64,000 nt of DNA. Source: Devosia aquimaris (lineage in GTDB: Bacteria > Pseudomonadota > Alphaproteobacteria > Rhizobiales > Devosiaceae). The first letter of the stretch is position 1; every line of letters begins with the position of its first letter. A program made the translations under genes and the position numbers. The notes under the pieces were generated by a model. That model did no database searches, was not told where the DNA came from, and worked only from the letters and a program-made list of their open reading frames with translations. The stretch is from contig NZ_JAIEZN010000001.1 in assembly GCF_020169335.1 (NCBI RefSeq), positions 2,283,805-2,347,804 of the forward strand, written 5' to 3'. Below, piece after piece: positions 9,912 to 16,499 of this stretch.

Positions 9912-10265
9912 ATGGCAACCACTTCCGACCTCGCACCCGGCCGCCGCAAGGCGGCTGCCAGCCGCGCCACCGCCAAGGCGCGTGAAGAGCAGCTCGAAGA
10001 CCAGATCGGCCAGCTGCAGAACGACCTCAAATCCATCGCCGCAACGCTGTCCAAGCTCACCGGTGAAAAGGTCAATGAGGCACGCGACGTTGCCAAGACT
10101 GAGTTCCGCCAGATCAGACGCCAGGGCCAGCATGTCATCGATGATGTGCAGGACCAGGCCAGCGTCGTGGAAAAGCAGCTCAAGGACACCATCCGGGAAA
10201 AGCCGCTGACCGCCGTGGCAGCGGCGGTCGGCATCGGCTTCATTCTGGCCCTGCTGTCGCGGTAA
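9912..10265 (+). CDS. DUF883 / ElaB-YqjD-like membrane-anchored protein
   Basis: A 117-residue protein with a long charged, probably coiled-coil helix (REEQLEDQIGQLQNDLKSI onward), a basic Ala/Arg/Lys N-terminus and a C-terminal transmembrane anchor preceded by the typical REKPLTAVAAAVGIGF motif. This is the architecture of E. coli ElaB/YqjD, inner-membrane proteins of stationary phase that associate with ribosomes. The start at ATG 9912 has AGGAG nine bases upstream. It lies 8 bp from the next gene, as yqjD-yqjE do in enterics. Confidence 0.88.
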   Translation: MATTSDLAPGRRKAAASRATAKAREEQLEDQIGQLQNDLKSIAATLSKLTGEKVNEARDVAKTEFRQIRRQGQHVIDDVQDQASVVEKQLKDTIREKPLTAVAAAVGIGFILALLSR

Positions 10266-10273
10266 CAGGTCCT

Positions 10274-10711
10274 ATGTATCTGTTGACCTCGCTGGCGAGC
10301 CTGCTGGGCTTCGAGCTTGAGACCATCTCTGAACAGGTCAAGCGCAAGCTTATCGCCGGTGTACTGATGGCAATGCTGGGCATGGCCGGGGTGATCTTCC
10401 TGGTGATTGCCGGCTACATTGCCCTGTCCGAACAGCTGGGTCCTGTGATTGCCGCGCTGATCTTCGGTGGTGGCTTCCTGGTGCTGACCTTGGCTGTCTA
10501 TCTTGGCACGCGCATCGGTGAAGCCAAGCGCCAGCGCGAGGCCGTGGAGCGCCGCCGCTCCAGCCAGACAGGCGCCTTCCTGACCACGGCAGCGCTGACG
10601 GCGCTTCCCGTGATGCTCAAGTCGCCATGGCTCAGGACGCTCGGCATTCCGGCCGCTGCCATTGCCGCCCTGCTGGTGGCCAGCAACAGTGGCGAAAAAG
10701 ACGACGAGTAA
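10274..10711 (+). CDS. Phage-holin-superfamily / YqjE-like inner membrane protein
   Basis: A 145-residue protein with two adjacent hydrophobic helices (about residues 28-52 and 57-80: AGVLMAMLGMAGVIFLVIAG and PVIAALIFGGGFLVLTLAVYLG), a basic segment (EAKRQREAVERRR) and a third weakly hydrophobic stretch near the C-terminus. This fits the holin 3_6/YqjE family (DUF1469). Despite the family name nothing here suggests a prophage; the gene is paired with the DUF883 gene as yqjE is with yqjD. Ends just before a strong bidirectional terminator. Confidence 0.8.
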   Translation: MYLLTSLASLLGFELETISEQVKRKLIAGVLMAMLGMAGVIFLVIAGYIALSEQLGPVIAALIFGGGFLVLTLAVYLGTRIGEAKRQREAVERRRSSQTGAFLTTAALTALPVMLKSPWLRTLGIPAAAIAALLVASNSGEKDDE

Positions 10712-10716
10712 ATCAG

Positions 10717-10741
10717 AAGGGGCCGCACGCTGCGGCCCCTT
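10717..10741. terminator. Bidirectional terminator between convergent genes
   Basis: Perfect 11-bp inverted repeat AAGGGGCCGCA / TGCGGCCCCTT with a 3-base loop. It lies between the end of the holin-like gene (+) and the end of the YdcF-family gene (-). Confidence 0.8.
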
Positions 10742-10762
10742 CCTGCATTTCAAGCCGCCACA

Positions 10763-11572
10763 TCAATCCCCGTTGGGAGCTTCGGGTCCCGGCAGCGCAC
10801 TATCGATCCGGCCAGTCGCCCAATAGGCCAGAAGGCCGATCCATTCCTTTAACGCCACGCCCGTGGTGACAAAGTTGAGCACCGGATTGACGATATCAAC
10901 GCCGATGCCCTCCTGCCCCGTGCTACGATAGTCCGTGGGCCAGGGGATCACCGACAGACCTGCCTTGCGGAACAGGCCCACGGATCGGGGCATGTGGAAG
11001 GCCGACGTTACCAGCAGCACCTGTCCATCCACCGCACCCAGCAGGTCGCGGGTCAGATCGGCGTTTTCATCGGTATTGCGCGACTGGTCTTCCAGCATCA
11101 GCCGGTCGCGATCGATGCCCATGTCGATGAACAGTCGCGCCGCGATTTCAGCCTCGGGCAGCACCTCGCCCTCAAGCGCCCCCGAGCCGCCACTGACAAG
11201 CACCCTGGCATCAGGGTAAAGCCGGGCCAGCCGCAGTGTCTCCATTAGCCGGTCCCCGGCATCATTGAGCTCAGTGATGCCGCGCACCGCACTCACCCGC
11301 CCCACGGTCGCCCCGCCCAGCATGATGATGGTCGACACGCCTTGCGGCATCTCCGCCGGCCGGGCGAAGCGATCCTCCAGTGGCCTGATCATCACAAAGC
11401 CCAGTGTGGTGAAGCTGCTCACCCCGAGCAGCAACACGCCCACGCCGGCCACGATCAAGCCCGCGCGTACCCTGCGTCGGGCCACAAGCACGCCACCGGC
11501 TAGGGCGAGCAGGAAAATCAGGCTCAGCGGCTGCACCACCAGCCAGAAGATCTTTGACAGCACGAAGAACAT
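10763..11572 (-). CDS. YdcF/SanA-family (DUF218) membrane protein
   Basis: A 269-residue protein with two N-terminal transmembrane helices (about residues 8-30 and 37-58) followed by a DUF218 domain. Visible family features are IIMLGGA, the VSGGSGALEGEVLPEA loop, LEDQSRNTDENA and VTSAFHMPRS. DUF218/ElyC/SanA proteins act in envelope or peptidoglycan-precursor homeostasis; the reaction is not established. I chose ATG 11572, which has GGGAG at a proper distance, over a longer start 20 codons upstream. Monocistronic and convergent with the small membrane-protein operon. Confidence 0.88.
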   Translation of the reverse strand: MFFVLSKIFWLVVQPLSLIFLLALAGGVLVARRRVRAGLIVAGVGVLLLGVSSFTTLGFVMIRPLEDRFARPAEMPQGVSTIIMLGGATVGRVSAVRGITELNDAGDRLMETLRLARLYPDARVLVSGGSGALEGEVLPEAEIAARLFIDMGIDRDRLMLEDQSRNTDENADLTRDLLGAVDGQVLLVTSAFHMPRSVGLFRKAGLSVIPWPTDYRSTGQEGIGVDIVNPVLNFVTTGVALKEWIGLLAYWATGRIDSALPGPEAPNGD

Positions 11573-11753
11573 GGCCGGGACTCCCTTAGGCACGTCCCCG
11601 ACGCGATAGCGCGTCCAGGCGATGCTGACCATGACGAATTCTGCTTGCTATCTCCCCGGCTTCTGCTTTTGTTGCAGGCGGAGAAGGTTGTCAGCCTCAT
11701 AAAAAGGCAACCACCAACAGGAAGGTGCCTGCCACGCGCAGGTCTGGGTGAGC

Positions 11754-12551
11754 ATGGCGATTGCGACGGCATCCGGTGAGCAGCAGATCCCAGTCGTCGC
11801 CGTGCGCGACCTGCATAAGTCCTTCGGCGCGCTTGAGGTTCTCAAGGGCATATCCTTTTCCGCCCGCGAAGGTGAAGTCGTCTCGCTGATCGGCTCGTCA
11901 GGCTCCGGCAAGTCCACGCTCTTGCGCTGCATCAACATGCTCGAAGTGCCCGATAGCGGCACCGTCAGCATCGATGGCGAGGAGATTCGCCTGCGCGGCG
12001 CAGCCCAGCAGCGCCAGATCGCGGACGAAAACCAGATCCGCCGCATCCGGTCCGAACTGGGCATGGTGTTCCAGAGCTTCAACCTTTGGGCGCACATGAC
12101 CATTCTGGAAAATGTCATGGAAGCGCCACTGGTGGTTCAGCGCAGGAACCGGGCTGAAGTCGAGCAGGAAGCCCTGGCCATGCTGGGCAAGGTTGGCATC
12201 CGCGAGAAAGCAGATGCCTATCCGGCCCAGCTATCCGGTGGCCAGCAGCAACGCGCTGCAATTGCCCGCGCCCTCTGCATCAATCCCCGCGTCATGCTGT
12301 TTGACGAACCCACCTCTGCGCTCGACCCCGAGCTGGAAGTGGAGGTGCTGCGCGTCATCAAGGTCCTGGCCGACGAAGGCCGCACCATGGTGCTGGTCAC
12401 CCATGACATGGAGTTCGCCCGCTCCGTGTCCGATCGCGTCATTTTCCTGCATCTGGGCATGATCGAAGAGGAAGGATCGCCCGAGGCCGTGTTCGGCAAC
12501 ACCCAGTCGCCCCGGCTCCGCCAGTTCCTCAACGCCGCAAACCACCAATAA
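11754..12551 (+). CDS. Polar amino acid ABC transporter ATP-binding protein (HisP-like)
   Basis: A 265-residue ABC ATPase: Walker [11 protein letters not shown]-loop in [12 protein letters not shown], signature LSGGQQQR, Walker [13 protein letters not shown] and switch His in LVTHDM. The insertion around [18 protein letters not shown] before the Q-loop is typical of the histidine/lysine/arginine/octopine (HisP, OccP) branch. GTG 11748 two codons upstream is an alternative start. First gene of an operon with a binding protein and two permeases; energises uptake across the inner membrane. Confidence 0.93.
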   Translation: MAIATASGEQQIPVVAVRDLHKSFGALEVLKGISFSAREGEVVSLIGSSGSGKSTLLRCINMLEVPDSGTVSIDGEEIRLRGAAQQRQIADENQIRRIRSELGMVFQSFNLWAHMTILENVMEAPLVVQRRNRAEVEQEALAMLGKVGIREKADAYPAQLSGGQQQRAAIARALCINPRVMLFDEPTSALDPELEVEVLRVIKVLADEGRTMVLVTHDMEFARSVSDRVIFLHLGMIEEEGSPEAVFGNTQSPRLRQFLNAANHQ

Positions 12552-12558
12552 GCCGACC

Positions 12559-12580
12559 CGTCGCCGATCAACCGGCGACG
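12559..12580 (+). other. Intercistronic hairpin before the binding-protein gene
   Basis: Perfect 8-bp stem CGTCGCCG / CGGCGACG with a 6-base loop, between the ATPase and binding-protein genes and followed by the AAAGGAG ribosome site. No U-tract, so more likely an mRNA-processing or stability element than a full terminator. Confidence 0.5.
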
Positions 12581-12604
12581 CTAGAAGACCCAAAGGAGAT
12601 ACTG

Positions 12605-13357
12605 ATGAAAAAACTCATTCTCACCGCTGCTGCGCTCCTGGCGCTGGGCGCCTCCGCCCAGGCCCAGGAGACGGTGCGCATTGCCACCGAGGGCGCCTAT
12701 GCGCCCTGGAACTTCCTTGATGACGCAGGCAAGCCGGCCGGGTTCGAAATCGATCTGGCGGCCGCGATCTGTGCCAAGGCCGAGGTGACCTGCGAAGTCA
12801 TCACCAACGACTGGGATTCCATCATCCCCAACCTGCTGGCCGGCAACTACGATGTCATCATGGCGGGCATGTCGATCACCGACGAGCGCATGGAAACCAT
12901 CGACTTCACCCAGAACTACTTCCCACCCGATCCGTCGCGCTTCATCGCGCCGAGCGGTGCCGGCCTCGACATTGCCAATCTAGAAGGCAAGCGCGTCGGC
13001 GTCCAGGGCGGCACCATCCAGGCGGCCTATGCGGAAGCCAACCTTGCCGGCAAGAACACCGTCGTGTCCTTCGGCACCGCCGATCAGGCCATGGCTGATC
13101 TGGGCGCCGGCAATCTTGATACCATCCTGGCCGACGGGGCCTATCTTGAGCCCGTCGTGGCTGCCTCCGGCGGTGCCTTTGAACTGGTGGGCGAAGACGT
13201 GATGATCGGCAATGGCGTCGGCGCCGGCCTGCGCAAGGATGAAGCCGAACTCAAGACCAAGTTCGACGACGCCCTGACCGCCCTCAAGAAGGACGGCACG
13301 CTGGACGGCCTGATCGCCAAGTGGTTCGACGGCCGCGGCCCGTACTTCACCGAATAA
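12605..13357 (+). CDS. Polar amino acid ABC transporter substrate-binding protein (ArgT/HisJ-like)
   Basis: A 250-residue periplasmic binding protein of family 3. It has a signal peptide ending in GASAQAQE, the family opening VRIATEGAYAPWNF, the lobe motif FEIDLAAAICAKAEVTCE and MAGMSITDERMETIDFTQ, all typical of lysine/arginine/ornithine/histidine binders. The FPPDPSRFIAP stretch and the GRGPYFTE end resemble the rhizobial basic amino acid group. AAAGGAG stands before ATG 12605. It delivers ligand to the two permeases encoded downstream. Confidence 0.93.
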   Translation: MKKLILTAAALLALGASAQAQETVRIATEGAYAPWNFLDDAGKPAGFEIDLAAAICAKAEVTCEVITNDWDSIIPNLLAGNYDVIMAGMSITDERMETIDFTQNYFPPDPSRFIAPSGAGLDIANLEGKRVGVQGGTIQAAYAEANLAGKNTVVSFGTADQAMADLGAGNLDTILADGAYLEPVVAASGGAFELVGEDVMIGNGVGAGLRKDEAELKTKFDDALTALKKDGTLDGLIAKWFDGRGPYFTE

Positions 13358-13365
13358 TTCAACCC

Positions 13366-13405
13366 GCCCGGTCACGCGACCCTGTGAAGGGTGGCGCGAC
13401 CGGGC
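13366..13405 (+). other. Long imperfect hairpin after the binding-protein gene
   Basis: Arms of 18 bases (GCCCGGTCACGCGACCCT and AGGGTGGCGCGACCGGGC) pair with two mismatches around a 4-base loop. It lies directly after the binding-protein stop. Such structures commonly stabilise the upstream mRNA or partly attenuate transcription so that binding protein is made in excess over permeases. Confidence 0.65.
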
Positions 13406-13508
13406 ACCGCGCCAGGCGGACGAGGGAGCAGGCATTGCCTTTGCCGATCCAAACCACATCCAGTCGACCTCGCGCGTCCGTTCAGCACGCCCTCGGCCGG
13501 ACCAGCCC

Positions 13509-14318
13509 ATGATGGACGATGTCAATTTCTGGCTGGGCTACCTCACCAACGGCAAGCACCTCACCTGGTATGCCAGCTTCCAGTTCACCATTTTCGCGGC
13601 CGTGGTCGGCGGCTCACTGGCTGTTGTCTTCGGCCTGATTGGCGCCACCCTCAAGAACTCCCGCTTCTGGCCATTGCGCCTGATCGGCTCGACCTATTCG
13701 TCCATCGTGCGTGGCGTGCCGGACGTCCTGTTTTTCCTGTTCTTTCCGCTCGCCTTCGAGCAGGGCGTGGAATGGGTCATGGCCTCCCAGGTCTGCACGC
13801 CCGACACCATCGCCGCGCAGTCCGCCGCCTGGCCGCCCTGCAAGGAGGCCAACTGGTTCCTCGGCACACCCGAATACCTCATCCTGGCCTCTGTCTCGCT
13901 GGGCCTGGTCTATGGCGCCTTCGCCACCAACGTCATCCATGGCGCCATGCGCTCGGTGCCGCGCGGCCAGCTCGAGGCCGCCCGGGCCTATGGCATGACG
14001 GCCCGCCAGGTACTCTGGCGCATCCATATCCGCCAGATGTGGATCTACGCGCTGCCCGGCCTCTCCAATGTCTGGATGCTCATCGTCAAGGCAACCTCCC
14101 TGCTCTCGCTGCTGCAGATCGCCGACATAGTGCTCTGGGCCGACCGCCTGGGCGCGCCAAACTTCCTGCCCGCCGTGGGCCTGGTGCATGAAGACTGGCG
14201 CTGGCGCTATTACCTGGTGCTGTTTGTCTTCTACATTCTCGTCACACTGGTGTCCGAACGCGCCTTTGCTGCGCTGATGCGGCGTGCCGGGCGCGGCATT
14301 CTGGTGGAGGCACGCTGA
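13509..14318 (+). CDS. Amino acid ABC transporter permease (HisQ-like)
   Basis: A 269-residue inner-membrane protein with the HisM/HisQ-type fold: STYSSIVRGVPDVLFFLFF (the FxRGxP-type region) and the cytoplasmic EAA loop LEAARAYGMTARQVLW. It carries about 35 extra residues in a periplasmic loop (VCTPDTIAAQSAAWPPCKEANW) with two cysteines, which may form a disulphide. Starts at ATG 13509 (ATG 13512 also possible) and overlaps the next permease by one base (TGATG). Confidence 0.9.
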   Translation: MMDDVNFWLGYLTNGKHLTWYASFQFTIFAAVVGGSLAVVFGLIGATLKNSRFWPLRLIGSTYSSIVRGVPDVLFFLFFPLAFEQGVEWVMASQVCTPDTIAAQSAAWPPCKEANWFLGTPEYLILASVSLGLVYGAFATNVIHGAMRSVPRGQLEAARAYGMTARQVLWRIHIRQMWIYALPGLSNVWMLIVKATSLLSLLQIADIVLWADRLGAPNFLPAVGLVHEDWRWRYYLVLFVFYILVTLVSERAFAALMRRAGRGILVEAR

Positions 14319-15052
14319 TGGATCGCCTCCTCACCGAAATCGGCCTGTTCGCCCCGGCTGTCGTGTTCAACATCTATTTCGCCGCGGCCTCGATCCCGCT
14401 GGGATTCGTCATGGCCGTGTTCCTGGCACTGGGCAAGAATTCGACCAATCCGCTGATCTCGCGCCTTAGCCGGGGCTACATCTACGCCTTCCGCGGCTCA
14501 CCGCTCTTCATCCAGTTCTTCATGGTCTATTCCCTGGCGCTGTCGTTCAACGTCGGCGTGTGGAAGCCGCTGGGGATTTCGTGGTTCGTGCTGCATCCGC
14601 TGTTCATCGGTCCGCTGGTGCTGGTGCTGAACACGGCTGCCTACACCGCCGAGATCTTCTATGGCGCCCTGCGCGCCGTGCCGCGCGGCGAGGTCGAGGC
14701 GGCCCGTGCCTATGGCATGAGCCGGCGCCAGCAATTCCGCCATGTCATCTGGCCCAACCTCATCCGCCTGGCCTGGCCGGCCTATACCAATGAGGTTGTC
14801 TTCCTCTTCCACGCCACAGCCATCGTCTATTTCGCGCTGCCGGTGATCGGGCAGCAGAAGGATCTGATGATCACCGCCAAGGAGCTGTTCGAGCGCGACT
14901 ACAATGCCTTCCTGCATTTCTCAGTGGCCGCACTCTATTTCCTGGCTGTATCGCTGGTGGTGTTCTTCCTGTTCGGACTGGTCTATCAGCGGCTCATGCG
15001 TCATTTGCCGGCAACGCCCGGCATGCGCTTTGCGCCCAAGTGGATCCGGTAG
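14318..15052 (+). CDS. Amino acid ABC transporter permease (HisM-like)
   Basis: A 244-residue permease, partner of the preceding one. It shows YIYAFRGSPLFIQFF, the PLVLVLNTAAYTAEIFYG helix and the EAA loop VEAARAYGMSRRQQF that docks on the ATPase. Coupled by a one-base overlap to the upstream permease. Together with the ATPase and binding protein it completes a polar, probably basic, amino acid importer. Confidence 0.92.
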   Translation: MDRLLTEIGLFAPAVVFNIYFAAASIPLGFVMAVFLALGKNSTNPLISRLSRGYIYAFRGSPLFIQFFMVYSLALSFNVGVWKPLGISWFVLHPLFIGPLVLVLNTAAYTAEIFYGALRAVPRGEVEAARAYGMSRRQQFRHVIWPNLIRLAWPAYTNEVVFLFHATAIVYFALPVIGQQKDLMITAKELFERDYNAFLHFSVAALYFLAVSLVVFFLFGLVYQRLMRHLPATPGMRFAPKWIR

Positions 15053-15057
15053 CCAAA

Positions 15058-15360
15058 ATGAAGATCATCGCCGACCTCTGCATCGTCCCGATGGGCGTAG
15101 GCCCATCCGTCTCCAGCTATATCCGCGACGTTGCCGATATCATCGCGCGCTCCGGCCTTACCCATGTCATGCATGCCAATGGCACCAATATCGAGGGCGA
15201 GATGAGCGAGGTCACCGCGGTGGTCGAGGCATGCTGCGCCCATCTCAACCAGCGCGGCGTCGAGCGGGTGTTCTGCACAATGGTATTTTCCACCCGCATC
15301 GACAAACCTCAGACCATGGCCGACAAACTGGCCAGTCTTGCGCCCGAGGGCCGTCCATGA
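15058..15360 (+). CDS. MTH1187-family thiamine-binding protein
   Basis: A 100-residue protein of the MTH1187/YkoF-like ferredoxin-fold family: IIADLCIVPMGVGPSVSSYI, GLTHVMHANGTNIEGEM and the C-terminal RIDKPQTMADKLASL. Family members bind thiamine or HMP as tetramers; the physiological role is unsettled. ATG 15058 is 5 bp after the permease stop, and its own stop overlaps the next start (ATGA), so it is a true member of the ABC operon, which is an unusual place for it. Confidence 0.85.
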   Translation: MKIIADLCIVPMGVGPSVSSYIRDVADIIARSGLTHVMHANGTNIEGEMSEVTAVVEACCAHLNQRGVERVFCTMVFSTRIDKPQTMADKLASLAPEGRP

Positions 15361-16499
15361 CCTTCACATTGCACCAGACCGTCCTGGCCGGTGACACGCC
15401 CGGTGCCGCCACAACGCTCTGTTACTACACCATGGGGCCCGAGGACGCCGCGACCCGCGTGCATATCCAGGCGGCACTCCACGCGGACGAACAGCCCGGC
15501 ACCATGGCGCTGCACCATTTGCTGCCGCGACTGCGCGACGCCGATAGTGCGGGCCAGCTGCGGGCGCAAATCACCGTCTTCCCCTCGGTCAATCCGTTGG
15601 GCCTGGCGACATCCAGCCTGCGCCATCATATCGGCCGCTACGACACCCAGACCGGCATCAACTACAATCGACGCTGGCCTGACCTCTATCCGCTCATCGC
15701 CGCCGATCTGCAGGGCCGCCTCGGGCCAGACGGCGCGACCAATCTCCGCACCATTCGTGCCGCTGTGCTAGACTGGATCGACAGCCAGACGCCGGTCACC
15801 GCCATACAGCGCCTGCGATTGCTGGTCCTGCGCTCGGCTGCCGCCGCCGATATTGTGCTGGATCTTCATTGCGATGACGACAGCCTCAAGCACATCTTTA
15901 CCTCGCCCGAGCTGATGCCGGGCCTGCAGGATCTGGCGGACTGGATGGGCGTGGCGGCAACGCTGACCGCCGAGGACAGCGGCGGCGGCTCCTTCGATGA
16001 AGTTCTGCCCACGCTCTATCGCAAGGCGCGCTTGGCCCATCCTGACCATCCCGTCCCTATTGGCGCGGAAACGGCAACGCTTGAGTATCGCGGACGGGCC
16101 GACAGTTTTGACGATCTGGGGCAGGCCGATGCGGCAGGCCTGTTCGGCTTTCTGGCATCGCGTGGCCTGATTGCGGCCGACCCCGGCCCACGCCCACAGC
16201 CGGCGCCGCAGCCCACGCCCTTTGAAGCCACCGAAGTGTTGCGCGTCGATGCGCCGGGCCTTCTGGCCTACCGCGTTGCCTTGGGCGACCGCGTCACTGC
16301 CGGACAGCCCGTCGCCGATCTCATTGCCATGGATGGCCCCGAGGCCTTCCTGCAGCGCACGCCCATTCTCGCGGGCACCGACGGCTTCGTGCTCTCCCGT
16401 GTCATGGGCAAATATGTGCGCCGTGGCGACAGCATCGCCAAGATCGTTGGCACGGCCGTCTTGCCCACGCGGGCCGGCGGCTATCTGTTGGAAGACTAG
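15357..16499 (+). CDS. Succinylglutamate desuccinylase/aspartoacylase-family (M14-type) deacylase
   Basis: A 380-residue zinc-dependent deacylase. The ligands of the M14 AstE/AspA family are visible as H-x-x-E in AALHADEQPG and the second His in VLDLHCDDDS; GINYNRRWPDLYP is the substrate-binding asparagine/arginine region. The C-terminal 90 residues (FEATEVLRVDAPGLLAY, RTPILAGTDGFVLS) form the small beta domain found in rhizobial members. The start overlaps the upstream stop (ATGA). In this operon it may remove acyl groups from N-acylated amino acids taken up by the transporter; the substrate is an inference. Its last four bases overlap the convergent GGDEF/EAL gene. Confidence 0.85.
   Translation: MTFTLHQTVLAGDTPGAATTLCYYTMGPEDAATRVHIQAALHADEQPGTMALHHLLPRLRDADSAGQLRAQITVFPSVNPLGLATSSLRHHIGRYDTQTGINYNRRWPDLYPLIAADLQGRLGPDGATNLRTIRAAVLDWIDSQTPVTAIQRLRLLVLRSAAAADIVLDLHCDDDSLKHIFTSPELMPGLQDLADWMGVAATLTAEDSGGGSFDEVLPTLYRKARLAHPDHPVPIGAETATLEYRGRADSFDDLGQADAAGLFGFLASRGLIAADPGPRPQPAPQPTPFEATEVLRVDAPGLLAYRVALGDRVTAGQPVADLIAMDGPEAFLQRTPILAGTDGFVLSRVMGKYVRRGDSIAKIVGTAVLPTRAGGYLLED

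Noticed and set aside
10274-10711. Prophage remnant suggested by the holin-family name
   Set aside because: No other phage genes nearby; the gene pairs with a DUF883 gene as yqjE does with yqjD.
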